A stretch of 64,000 bases of DNA from Helicobacter japonicus. GTDB lineage: Bacteria; Campylobacterota; Campylobacteria; Campylobacterales; Helicobacteraceae. The DNA lies in NCBI RefSeq assembly GCF_000762845.2, contig NZ_JRMQ02000002.1, positions 248,001 to 312,000 of the forward strand, written 5' to 3'. A model generated the notes under the pieces. It did not search any database. It was not told the origin of the DNA and was given only the letters and a program-made list of their open reading frames with translations. The position numbers were made by a program, and so were the translations under genes. This document shows, one piece after another, positions 26,687 to 35,112 of this stretch (the stretch's first letter is position 1; each line of letters begins with the position of its first letter).

Positions 26687-27196
26687 TCATTTGTTTTTTA
26701 TTGCTTTCTTCACACACTTTATCGCCCAATCATAATGACTTGAAGTTGCGCTCACACAATAGCTTCCAAGACTTGTATTGCCACACCAAGCATAATGCTT
26801 TTTTACAAAAAGTGTCTTTGGGGGCAGAGATTCTATCAACGCAATGCAATTTGTAAAGCTTTCTTGCAACATCTCTTTTGCCTTTTGTAATGGGGTGCTT
26901 TGGTGTTTTTGTAAAATCTCTCTATTATATTTGGGATAAGTTTTGAAATTATAAGGTGCGGGGAGAAAAGGCACAAAATCACTTGTTTTGTTAAGATTTG
27001 TCTGCACAAATGTAAGCAGCAATTCCTGCCATTCATACAAATGTGTCAGCACATCACGCAAAGTTTTATCACGCTCATTATAAGGCAGTTCCGCTTCCTG
27101 CAAGTGCAAAGGCATTTTTTCAATGAGCGCAAAAAGCTTAGCAAAATTCTCTTTTGCAGTTTCTAAAAGAGCGGCTTTGTTTGTAGGGCGAGGCAT
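26687..27196 (-). CDS. ClbS/DfsB family (DinB-like) four-helix protein
   Basis: The 169-residue protein matches the ClbS/DfsB family, with 'RPTNKAALLETAKENFAKLF' at the start, 'RDVLTHLYEWQELLL' near residue 46 and 'GSYCVSATSSHYDWAIKC' near residue 145. ClbS protects against colibactin by hydrolysing its cyclopropane, but most homologues are untested. In a gut Helicobacter, protection against genotoxins of neighbouring bacteria is an attractive guess only. Confidence 0.82.
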   Translation of the reverse strand: MPRPTNKAALLETAKENFAKLFALIEKMPLHLQEAELPYNERDKTLRDVLTHLYEWQELLLTFVQTNLNKTSDFVPFLPAPYNFKTYPKYNREILQKHQSTPLQKAKEMLQESFTNCIALIESLPPKTLFVKKHYAWCGNTSLGSYCVSATSSHYDWAIKCVKKAIKNK

Positions 27197-27246
27197 AATA
27201 GAGAATCCTTAAAGCTTGAATTTACAAAAAGCACCGTTATTATACC

Positions 27247-28131
27247 TTAAGAATTTAAAATCTTTGTGTATTTTAAAGCCTCTTTTTGATAAGGCAAGGC
27301 AAGAAATTCACCCTTAAAATATGAATCCATAAGCTCTTTAGCGTTTTTGGCAAAGAATTTCTCCATTGTTTTAAGCGTTTTTGAAGCTTGTTTTAAATCC
27401 CCAAGTGCGTAGCATTCATAGAGCTTTTTGCATTCTTTAGGCTTTAAAAAATGGGGTAAAAATTTATATTCCTTGCCTAGAGAAAAAGCAAAGTTATTTT
27501 GGCGTAGTGCCACACGCCAAGAAAGTAAGATTAAAAGCCCCTCCCTCATCATCGCTAAATGTGCATTTGCAAGCAGAATCTCGCCACGCAAAATGTCCTT
27601 GTGTGTGCAAACATACAACCAATATAATTCATTGCAACAATCTAAAAAGCTTTGTTTGGTAAGAGGCTTCACAAAAAACGCACTATCGCTTGGCTCACTT
27701 ACGGGCATAAAAAGATTATCCTTATCGAGCAAAACACGCATTAGTCTTTCATCGTCCTTATACCATTTTATGTCTGTTAGGGGGATAAGGCTCAAATCTA
27801 TGCGCACCCCATCATCAAAAAGCATCAAATAACTAAACCAACCCTCCCTTAAATCAGGTGGGTAAAGTTCCATAGCTTCAGGCTTTTGGAGCATTAAAAT
27901 ATTGCCAAAATTTTTAAGCCACTCATCATTGTTTTTTAAAGATTCTAAATTTTGAAGACTTAAGAAAAACGAAATATCATAATCGCAAAATTTATCTTGC
28001 TTGATATTGGGATTTGCCCTTGAGCCTTCCAAAGTAACCGCGCGAATAGAATCTGTGCGTTTAGCAAAATCTAAAATACAAGCGAAAATTTCTTTTTGTG
28101 CGCGCATTGTGGATTGTATCGCTTTAGGCAT
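27247..28131 (-). CDS. Aminoglycoside 6-adenylyltransferase-like protein (ANT(6)/AadE family)
   Basis: The protein of about 294 residues has the nucleotidyltransferase core of ANT(6) enzymes. GSRANPN (about residue 31) is followed by CDYDISFFL, whose two aspartates bind metal, and by 'RIDLSLIPL' with the third acidic residue. ANT(6) adenylylates streptomycin. ATG 28131 follows AAAGGAG; the frame is open upstream but without a ribosome site. It may be a chromosomal relative rather than a recently acquired resistance gene. Confidence 0.82.
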   Translation of the reverse strand: MPKAIQSTMRAQKEIFACILDFAKRTDSIRAVTLEGSRANPNIKQDKFCDYDISFFLSLQNLESLKNNDEWLKNFGNILMLQKPEAMELYPPDLREGWFSYLMLFDDGVRIDLSLIPLTDIKWYKDDERLMRVLLDKDNLFMPVSEPSDSAFFVKPLTKQSFLDCCNELYWLYVCTHKDILRGEILLANAHLAMMREGLLILLSWRVALRQNNFAFSLGKEYKFLPHFLKPKECKKLYECYALGDLKQASKTLKTMEKFFAKNAKELMDSYFKGEFLALPYQKEALKYTKILNS

Positions 28132-28151
28132 ATTTTCTCCTTTTTTATTTC

Positions 28152-29066
28152 TTATCCCCTTTGGCTTAAAAATAGTCCAAGAAGCGTAAGGATTCCACCG
28201 ATAATAATATACACGCTTAGCACCTCGCCCAAACTCACACACGCGGCTATCACGCCAATGACAGGCACACTATAAATATACGCACTTGCCTTAAGAGAGC
28301 CAAGCAGTTTTAAAGAGGCATTCCACGATAAATAGCATAATCCAGAGGCGATAAGCCCAAGAAAAAATAAGTTAGCAAGATTACTCACTTTGGTGTAGCG
28401 TGTGAAATCCTGCAATGTGTGAAAATCCCCCTGCAAAATACCTGATTGATACAAGGTAAAAGGCAGAGTGAAAAGCAGCCCATAAAAAAAGATTCTTTTG
28501 AGAATCACAAGGTGTGAAATCCCCTTAAAACGCGCAAAAATCATCTCCAAAACAAGCGTATAAACAGACCAAATGATACCTGCTAAGATACACAGCAAAT
28601 CGCCGATAGGATAGATTTGCAAACTCAATTCACCCTGAAATATCACTAAAAAAATCCCTACAAATGACACAAAAAAGCCTAAAATAAAGAATCTACTTAG
28701 TTTTTTGCCATAGACAAAGGCAAAGAGCAGCCCTGTGAAAAAGGGATTGATAGCCACAAGCAGCGAGGCATTTGAGGCAGTTGTATAGAGCAAAGCAACA
28801 TTTTCGGCAAGAAAATACAAGCAACCCCCGCTAAGCCCTGCAAGGATAAAGAGAATCTCATTAGAAAAGCTGACAAAGGTAATGCGTTGTGTGTGTAATT
28901 TGACGCACAAGAGGCTTAAGAATACATAGGCGATAAAAAAGCGAATAAAGAGAATCTCCGTAGGAGCAAAATCAGGCAATAAAATCTTCGTGGAACTAAA
29001 GGTAACACCCCAAACGAGGATTGTAAAAATAGCGAGCAAATGCCCTTTTGCAGGATTAGAAAGCAT
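28152..29066 (-). CDS. EamA/DMT-family transporter
   Basis: The 304-residue protein has ten predicted membrane segments in two EamA repeats, with the conserved opening 'HLLAIFTILVWGVTFSSTKILL' and a second repeat beginning near residue 150. Family members export amino acids, metabolites or drugs; the substrate cannot be read from sequence. It ends 20 bp before the ANT(6)-like gene and is likely co-transcribed with it. Confidence 0.88.
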   Translation of the reverse strand: MLSNPAKGHLLAIFTILVWGVTFSSTKILLPDFAPTEILFIRFFIAYVFLSLLCVKLHTQRITFVSFSNEILFILAGLSGGCLYFLAENVALLYTTASNASLLVAINPFFTGLLFAFVYGKKLSRFFILGFFVSFVGIFLVIFQGELSLQIYPIGDLLCILAGIIWSVYTLVLEMIFARFKGISHLVILKRIFFYGLLFTLPFTLYQSGILQGDFHTLQDFTRYTKVSNLANLFFLGLIASGLCYLSWNASLKLLGSLKASAYIYSVPVIGVIAACVSLGEVLSVYIIIGGILTLLGLFLSQRG

Positions 29067-29312
29067 TGTGTTTCTCTTTTATTTTTTAATTTTCAAACCC
29101 TGCATTTTATCGAAAAAAGCAAGTTTGAACAAACTTTTGGGGCTTTTAGAGAATAAAATTCCTCGAGATTTAAATAAACTTGATGCTATGTTTGAGGATT
29201 ATAGAAATTCTGATTTTATACCAAAAAATACAGCAGATATTTCACGCTCTATTAAAGATATATCAGAAGGCATTTTGCTTGATATTGGCACAAAGAAATT
29301 TTAATTTACCTC
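29067..29312 (+). other. Intergenic region with an unrecognised open frame
   Basis: An open frame in this region ends at TAA 29302-29304 and reads 'LLGLLENKIPRDLNKLDAMF' and 'GILLDIGTKKF' near its end. It has no convincing start: an ATG far upstream overlaps the antisense EamA gene, and a TTG near 29125 lacks a ribosome site. The text looks protein-like, so it may be the C-terminal remnant of a lost gene. I do not recognise it. Confidence 0.3.
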
Positions 29313-29343
29313 TTGACAGATACTAGGTATCAGGCTTTATAAT
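29313..29343 (+). promoter_or_regulatory. MerR-type promoter with 19-bp spacer (site A, autoregulatory)
   Basis: TTGACA (29313-29318) and TATAAT (29338-29343) are separated by exactly 19 bp containing GATAC-TAG-GTATC. MerR regulators act on promoters with this abnormally long spacer. It is 24 bp upstream of the MerR gene and shares the CAGGCTT segment with the other sites in the window. Confidence 0.8.
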
Positions 29344-29366
29344 ATCACCAAAAATATCAAGGTGAA

Positions 29367-29756
29367 ATGATGGCTTACACAATTATCGAGGTAGAGCGCA
29401 AAACAGGGATTCCCTCTACAAAGATACGATTTTGGATTAAAAAGGGATTATTTCCCTTTTTGCAAAGTGATGAGAACAATGTGCGCTATTTTAGTGAAAG
29501 CGATATAGATGCTTTGCGCTGGGTAGAGTATTTGAGGCAAACCAAAATGGAGATAAAGACTATCAAGCTTTATATGGATTTGTATGTGCAAGGTGAAAGC
29601 ACGATTGCAGAGCGCAAGGAAATGGTAAAAAATCAAATAGAATTTGTCAAAGAGGACTTAAAGAAAACCCAAGAGATTCTAAGAATCTTAGAGCAAAAGC
29701 ATAAATTTTACGAACAGCTTGATTGCGTCAATCCTACAAAATGCTTAGTGAAATAG
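29367..29756 (+). CDS. MerR-family regulator, probable controller of the window's stress regulon
   Basis: The 129-residue protein has a MerR winged helix ('TIIEVERKTGIPSTKIRFWIKKGLF', residues 5-29), the 'VRYFSESDIDALRWVEYLRQT' region and a long dimerisation helix. It ends in a cysteine pair, C120 and C126. The size and layout fit the NmlR/AdhR-like aldehyde- and electrophile-responsive subgroup. The cysteine that subgroup usually has after the second helix is Tyr or Trp here, so the C-terminal pair may be the sensor. Its own promoter is site A, and similar sites precede oxidoreductase genes downstream. Confidence 0.85.
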   Translation: MMAYTIIEVERKTGIPSTKIRFWIKKGLFPFLQSDENNVRYFSESDIDALRWVEYLRQTKMEIKTIKLYMDLYVQGESTIAERKEMVKNQIEFVKEDLKKTQEILRILEQKHKFYEQLDCVNPTKCLVK

Positions 29757-29771
29757 TATAAAAAGTGCAAA

Positions 29772-31049
29772 ATGTGTTTGTTTTATAGAATCTTTAGCCT
29801 CAAGCAAGAGGAATTAAAGCTTTTGCTTTATTCATTTTTGTTTATCTTTATGCTTTTTAGCTCTTATGCGATTTTACGCCCCTTGCGAGATGCTTTAGGC
29901 TTAGAAGGCGGACAAGAAGAGCTAAAATGGCTTTTTTTAGCGACTTTTATCCTCGCACTTTTTTGCTCCTTAGCTCTAATGTTTGTTGCTTCAAAGATTA
30001 AAAAGAAATTTTATATTGATGTGGTTTTGATATTTTTTGCATTCAATCTCTTGCTTTTTTATGCCGCAATGACTCATTTTAAGCCAAATACAACTGCTTT
30101 TTTGTGGCTTTGCAAGATTTTTTATGTATGGGTAAGTATTTTTAATCTCTGCGTATTTAGCACAGCGTGGAGTTTGCTTGCTGATATTTTGAATAAAGAT
30201 ATGAGTAAAAGACTTTTTGGGATTATTAGCGCAGGAGCGAGTTTAGGAAGTATAGTAGGCGCAGCAAGTGTAGGGATTCTCGCTTCATATTTAGAGGTAA
30301 GCTCTCTTATTTTTGGCTCGATTCTTTTATTCATAGGCGCGATAGTGCTTAAAAATATGATGATAAAAGAAGCAGGGTTGCATTTGCATATCCAGGAGCA
30401 TTTTCTTACAAAATTTAATCAACCCATAGGGGCAAAAAATCCTTTCATCGGCTTTAAACTCATAGTCCAATCAAAATATCTTTTAATGCTTTGTGCTTTT
30501 ATTGTGTTGCTTACAAGTGTCTCAACATTCTTATATATGGAGCAAATGCGGATTGTTAAGGAGGTTTTCCCCACGCGTGAAGCACGAACTGCTGCTTTTG
30601 CATTGATTGATGTAATTGTGCAAAGCTTTTCTTTAATCATTCAAATCTTTTTCACAGCTAAAATTACACAATTTTTTGGCATAAAAATGCTCCTCTCAAC
30701 ACTTGGGTTTCTTATGTGTGTAGGTTTTATCATCTTAAGTTTTACTCACCCGGCATTTTTGCCTCTCGCCATAGTGATGAGCATAAGACGCATAGGTGAG
30801 TATTCTTTGGTAAAGCCCGGACGCGAAATGCTCTTTGTGCCACTAGATGCAGATTCTAAATATAAGGTAAAAAACTTTTTAGATACCGTGGTATATCGTG
30901 GAGGAGACGCACTCTCTGCACAAGTTGAGGGCTTATTAGCGAGTGTAGGAATTATGTGTGTATTATTAATCGGGGCTTTGCTTTCTTTTATATGGGGAAT
31001 CTGCGGAGGTATTTTAGCAAAGCATTATGAGGAAAATAAGTTTGAGTGA
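29772..31049 (+). CDS. Npt/TLC-type nucleotide (NTP/NDP) transporter family protein
   Basis: The 425-residue polytopic protein with about twelve membrane segments carries blocks of the ATP:ADP antiporter family. These include 'YAILRPLRDALGLEGGQEELKWLF' (residues 34-57), 'STAWSLLADILNKDMSKRLFGIISAGASLGSIVG' near residue 135, and 'RRIGEYSLVKPGREMLFVPLDADSKYKVKNFLDT' near residue 337. Classical members import ATP in intracellular parasites. In free-living bacteria related proteins have unknown substrates. It follows the MerR gene by 15 bp and is probably driven by the same promoter. Confidence 0.8.
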   Translation: MCLFYRIFSLKQEELKLLLYSFLFIFMLFSSYAILRPLRDALGLEGGQEELKWLFLATFILALFCSLALMFVASKIKKKFYIDVVLIFFAFNLLLFYAAMTHFKPNTTAFLWLCKIFYVWVSIFNLCVFSTAWSLLADILNKDMSKRLFGIISAGASLGSIVGAASVGILASYLEVSSLIFGSILLFIGAIVLKNMMIKEAGLHLHIQEHFLTKFNQPIGAKNPFIGFKLIVQSKYLLMLCAFIVLLTSVSTFLYMEQMRIVKEVFPTREARTAAFALIDVIVQSFSLIIQIFFTAKITQFFGIKMLLSTLGFLMCVGFIILSFTHPAFLPLAIVMSIRRIGEYSLVKPGREMLFVPLDADSKYKVKNFLDTVVYRGGDALSAQVEGLLASVGIMCVLLIGALLSFIWGICGGILAKHYEENKFE

Positions 31050-31133
31050 TGCACATTCAAAAATAGTTATCCCTTTAAGCAAAAGATTGATAGAATCCTT
31101 AAAAAATAAGGATAAAAATAATAAGGACTTCAA

Positions 31134-32246
31134 ATGCAATATGTAGTAAAAATACTCTTAGTTAAGACTTTACTTTGCTCTATTTTTGTCTCTAGTATAT
31201 TGGGTGCAAACCCTTCGGCAAAGATTCCAGAAGTTGATGAAAAACTCATTGATATAATGCTTTCTCGCCTTATTTATGGGGTGAAATGCGATGAAATGGC
31301 GATGATTTCACATTTTGACCCTAGTGTGCTTTGGGTAAAAGATAAAGATAAAATCAATATCCAAAAAATACAAGACAAAATTCGCTATCTCCGCTTTGCA
31401 GGGAGGATTCTATCAGGGGGTATTGCAAGTGGAAATAGCACTTACACAAGCCCAAGCAGAGATTTTTCCTATACGCTCAATGGGACAGATTTAGAGGTTA
31501 CAAGCATTTGTGATAAACAACATCTTGTTTTAAGCAATTATGATAAAGAAAAAGAACCCTATAATCTCAAGCTTCGTGCAAAACCGGCTAAAGAGGTTGC
31601 CATTGTGATAAATGTCGCAAATTCAATGAAAGATTATATTTTTGAGTTTAAAGACATCGCGCCCCTTATTGCTAAGCATATACTTGAAGAAGATAAGGAG
31701 AGCTATGCCAAAATCACACTTGTAAGTTTTAGCGATTATGATGTGAAAGATTATGATGATGTGTTTAGCACAAAAGAGTTTGTCGAGAATACTAAAAAAT
31801 TAAAAGCCCTCAAGTCTTACTCAAGATTTGTAAATTATGCCCTTATTCAAGCAATGAGCCATTTTACAAAAGATAATGGATTGAAAAAAGAAATTTTTCT
31901 TATCACCGATGGCAATCCAGATGATATGGGAAGTGTAGAAAAAATGCTCTATCTTACAAAGAATCTTAATCGCAATATTGTGCAAAATAGCGGCGGCTCT
32001 AAGAAAAATTGGGTTACAATCCACACCCTAGCTTTGAGTAAAAATTTAAATGCCTTAAAAGAACTAACTCTTGCCACAGGTGGAAATTTCTATGAGCCAA
32101 GTAGCACTTATGAATTTAAAAAGTTACTTTTAAGATTATGCAACAATGGTAAAGATGTAGATCCTAGAGAAATAAATGTGATTGTTCCAAGCAAAACACA
32201 TAAAATCTATGACCCTGATAACCCAGACAATCCACCTAAAAAATAG
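31134..32246 (+). CDS. Exported von Willebrand factor A domain protein
   Basis: The 370-residue protein has a Sec signal (cleavage near 'SILGANP', about residue 24) and a C-terminal VWA domain. The MIDAS-like motif is degenerate: 'VAIVINVANSMKDYI' (about residues 155-169) replaces DxSxS, and 'FLITDGNPDDMGS' appears near residue 257. The N-terminal 130 residues are unrecognised. VWA domains mediate protein contacts. Loss of the first MIDAS aspartate (N-V-A-N-S) argues against classical metal-dependent adhesion. Confidence 0.75.
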   Translation: MQYVVKILLVKTLLCSIFVSSILGANPSAKIPEVDEKLIDIMLSRLIYGVKCDEMAMISHFDPSVLWVKDKDKINIQKIQDKIRYLRFAGRILSGGIASGNSTYTSPSRDFSYTLNGTDLEVTSICDKQHLVLSNYDKEKEPYNLKLRAKPAKEVAIVINVANSMKDYIFEFKDIAPLIAKHILEEDKESYAKITLVSFSDYDVKDYDDVFSTKEFVENTKKLKALKSYSRFVNYALIQAMSHFTKDNGLKKEIFLITDGNPDDMGSVEKMLYLTKNLNRNIVQNSGGSKKNWVTIHTLALSKNLNALKELTLATGGNFYEPSSTYEFKKLLLRLCNNGKDVDPREINVIVPSKTHKIYDPDNPDNPPKK

Positions 32247-32333
32247 AATCTAAGACTTATAGAGTTGCTAATGTAAGGTGGAGATAAAAATATGAGTTTA
32301 AACATTGGCAAGATTTGAATTAAATTTTATATG

Positions 32334-33740
32334 TCACACATAGCCATACTTAGTGCGCTGTGTCGCTAAATAGTAAAGAATCACTAAAAAGCTTAAAAAT
32401 TCAGCCACAATCACCGCGCCAAAGATTCCATTAATGCCTAAAAATAGAGGCAAAATAAGCACACAAAGCACTTGAAAAACAAAGGTGCGCAAAAAGGCGA
32501 TGATAGCAGAGACTACGCCATTGTTCAGCGCGGTAAAAAACGCACTTGTCCAAATGTTAAGCCCCATAAAAATATAGGCGATTCCATAAATTTTACAAGC
32601 GGACGCGGTAAGCTCCAATAAAGATTCATCATAGCTTACAAAAATGTAGCTTAAAGGCTTTGCAAAAGCTTGACAAAAGACAAAAACGCCCACGCCACAT
32701 ACCGCCATAATCGCAAGACTTTTTTGCAACAAACTTGCAAGTTCCCTTTTGTCCCCTGCCCCATATTGAAAGCTAATGGTTTGAGAACTTGCAATGCTAT
32801 ACCCGCGAAACAATGCACAAAAGATAATGTTTAAATACATCACCACACCAAAGGCAGCAATCCCATCTTGCCCCACAAGGCGCATAAGTTGGTAATTGTA
32901 AAGAATATTGACAAGAGAGAGGGAGAGTTGGGAGACCATTTCGCTTGAGCCATTCATACAAGTGCGAAACAATATCACGCTATGCGCTTTGATAGCCTTT
33001 AATCCTTGCAAAATATCTAATCTAAGGGCTACCTCACTTTTACGCATAAAATAGACAAGTGGAAACATACCCGCTATTAACCAAGCTACTGCCGTAGCCA
33101 CTGCTGCACCTAAGATTCCAAGCTCACATACAACAATCAAGACAAAATCTAAAACGACATTGCAAAGCCCCGCAATAAGGCTAATTTGAAAGCTAAGGTT
33201 GGGTTTATTCACCACAGAAAAGAAGCTTAAAAAGGCTTGTTGCAAAATAAAAGACGGAGTGATAGCAAAGAGAATCCTCCCATACACCACGCAAGATTCT
33301 AAAAGCTCACCCTCGCTTCCTAAGGCAATAGCAATCTCGGGCGTGAAAAGAAAGCCAAGAGCGGAAATAATGACACCAAAAAGCGTAAAATACACGATGA
33401 TAAGCGAAAAATAAGTGTTAGCTAATCCCGCCTTGCCCTCTCCCAAAGTTTTTGCGACAATCGCACTGCCTCCCGCTCCAAGCATAAAACCCACCGCACC
33501 AAAGCCAATCAGCACAGGAATCATTAGATTTACCGCTGCAAAAGCAGCAGTTCCCACATAGTTTGCGACAAAAAATCCATCAATAATGCCAAAAATAGAC
33601 ATACTCACAATTACCAGCACAGAGGGCAAGGCAAAAGTAAGCAAGTCTTTGATGTTAAAATGCTTTGCAAGAGGATTTGTGTTTAAGGGATTTGTTTGTG
33701 GAGTGTTTGTAGAATTTATATTCTTGGAATCTTTGCTCAT
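32334..33740 (-). CDS. MATE-family multidrug/cation efflux protein
   Basis: The 468-residue protein has twelve predicted membrane segments in two MatE repeats, for example 'NYVGTAAFAAVNLMIPVLIGF' near residue 60 and 'YYGIAYIFMGLNIWTSAFF'-like residues near 390. A Ser/Asn/Thr-rich cytoplasmic N-terminus of about 25 residues precedes the first helix. MATE transporters export cationic drugs by Na+ or H+ antiport. The gene stands alone between the VWA gene and the restriction locus. Confidence 0.9.
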   Translation of the reverse strand: MSKDSKNINSTNTPQTNPLNTNPLAKHFNIKDLLTFALPSVLVIVSMSIFGIIDGFFVANYVGTAAFAAVNLMIPVLIGFGAVGFMLGAGGSAIVAKTLGEGKAGLANTYFSLIIVYFTLFGVIISALGFLFTPEIAIALGSEGELLESCVVYGRILFAITPSFILQQAFLSFFSVVNKPNLSFQISLIAGLCNVVLDFVLIVVCELGILGAAVATAVAWLIAGMFPLVYFMRKSEVALRLDILQGLKAIKAHSVILFRTCMNGSSEMVSQLSLSLVNILYNYQLMRLVGQDGIAAFGVVMYLNIIFCALFRGYSIASSQTISFQYGAGDKRELASLLQKSLAIMAVCGVGVFVFCQAFAKPLSYIFVSYDESLLELTASACKIYGIAYIFMGLNIWTSAFFTALNNGVVSAIIAFLRTFVFQVLCVLILPLFLGINGIFGAVIVAEFLSFLVILYYLATQRTKYGYV

Positions 33741-33783
33741 AAAGCCCCTTTTGGTGTTTTATAAGCGTATTATACAAAAACAA

Positions 33784-34797
33784 TCACTTTCTTAAAATAT
33801 GCAGATATTCCAAAGTGGAATCTTGCTTTTGGATTCGCTTAGAATCTGCCTTAAACCGCTGGTGCTTTTGGGTAACAAAAGAGTATTTGCCATATTTTTC
33901 AAAAATCTCTTGAATCTGCTCCAAACTAAGCAATCCCTCATCATTATAGCTTAGAAAAATCCACTCAAAATTTGCATTTTTGATGAGGTTTTCTAGCGCG
34001 TCTGCGACTTTTGCTTGTCTGCACCAAGCCGACTTTTCATACTCCCTTAAGCCTGTTTTGCCCTTTGGGATAAAGTCATCATACAAGGCAATCGTGTTTA
34101 AAAGATGATAGTTTGCGCCATACTCTCGCGCATTATAAGGCGGGTCAAGGTAGAGAATATCGCCCTTTATTTTGGTAATAAGTGTATTTGCGTCCTCATT
34201 AAATACCAAATGTTCGTTTTCATTGCATTCAAATTCCGCAGGATTTAGAATAAAACCTTTGTGCGCACTTTTTTTAAGGTGCTTTAGAAACGCTCCATAC
34301 ACAGAAGCGGTGTTTGCAACCTTATCAGCAGATTCTAAAAGAGAGGCAAGGAGAAAATAATATTCTTGTTTGTTGATGAATTTTTCCTCTTTCCATTGCG
34401 CAATTTGAGAGCGCACAGCGTCAATCCTTTGTGCATTTTCATCACTAAAATATTGCCTCCCACTCCCAGAACCAAGCGCATAGTGAGTATAGATTTTACC
34501 CTTTTGTGGTGGTGTTTGAATCGTATCATTAAGAATGTGGAGTAACTCATTAGCTCGGGCTAATTTTTGATGATTGCCAATATAATTTTGTGCCAAGACA
34601 AAGCTATAATATTCCTTATCGTTGCTGATAATCTGCTTGACTTGCGCTTTAAAAAGCCTTCCAACTACTGCAGTTCCAGCAAACATATCGCAAAAGATAG
34701 AATCTTTAAGGGGCTTTGTGTGGGCTTTTTGCAGCGTGGATTCTATGCTTGTTTGCAAAAAGTGAGAAAGTTTAAATTTAGAGCCAATGTAGTTCAT
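33784..34797 (-). CDS. D12-class adenine DNA methyltransferase (restriction locus 1)
   Basis: The 337-residue protein has SAM motif 'FCDMFAGTAVVGRLF' (about residues 37-51) and catalytic DPPYNAREY near residue 215, giving the FxGxG-then-DPPY order of D12 N6-adenine methylases. It is the last gene of a minus-strand four-gene locus containing a second methylase of another class and an HNH nuclease. Two different methylases usually mean an asymmetric recognition site. A similar protein is encoded at 56839-57939. Confidence 0.88.
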   Translation of the reverse strand: MNYIGSKFKLSHFLQTSIESTLQKAHTKPLKDSIFCDMFAGTAVVGRLFKAQVKQIISNDKEYYSFVLAQNYIGNHQKLARANELLHILNDTIQTPPQKGKIYTHYALGSGSGRQYFSDENAQRIDAVRSQIAQWKEEKFINKQEYYFLLASLLESADKVANTASVYGAFLKHLKKSAHKGFILNPAEFECNENEHLVFNEDANTLITKIKGDILYLDPPYNAREYGANYHLLNTIALYDDFIPKGKTGLREYEKSAWCRQAKVADALENLIKNANFEWIFLSYNDEGLLSLEQIQEIFEKYGKYSFVTQKHQRFKADSKRIQKQDSTLEYLHILRK

Positions 34798-35060
34798 TAA
34801 GTCTTAGGTTTGAAGCCATTTAATCTGATTGCAACTACTTCTCCAGTCGGTGGGTTTTTCTCTATGATATATGTTTCATTCAGTTTTGTTTTGGTAGTGC
34901 CACCTCTTGAGCCATCTCTAGCCCATGCGTATCCGTTATTAGAGCTTAATGGCTCATATTTTCCAACAAACTCACTTACATATACCCACCTTGAAACACC
35001 ATTTTTATCAGGTTTGGCAAGTTCTAGAAATAAATCTGCTTGTGTTGCGTAACTGCTCAT
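34797..35060 (-). CDS. Small protein of restriction locus 1, function unknown
   Basis: The 87-residue protein touches the D12 methylase gene (one base shared) and lies 52 bp downstream of the HNH nuclease. It reads 'SRWVYVSEFVGKYEPLSSNN' and 'EVVAIRLNGFKPKT', suggesting a compact beta-rich DNA-binding or specificity domain. I do not recognise the family for certain. A role as accessory subunit or controller of the restriction enzyme is possible. Confidence 0.65.
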   Translation of the reverse strand: MSSYATQADLFLELAKPDKNGVSRWVYVSEFVGKYEPLSSNNGYAWARDGSRGGTTKTKLNETYIIEKNPPTGEVVAIRLNGFKPKT

Positions 35061-35112
35061 ACATTCTCCTTTTTTAAAAAATTATTTCTATGCAATTATA
35101 GAATTAAAATAC

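Noticed and set aside
28990-29304. 104-codon plus-strand frame upstream of the MerR gene
   Set aside because: Its ATG and first codons are antisense to the EamA gene and there is no ribosome site. The C-terminal part may be a gene remnant but cannot be assigned.
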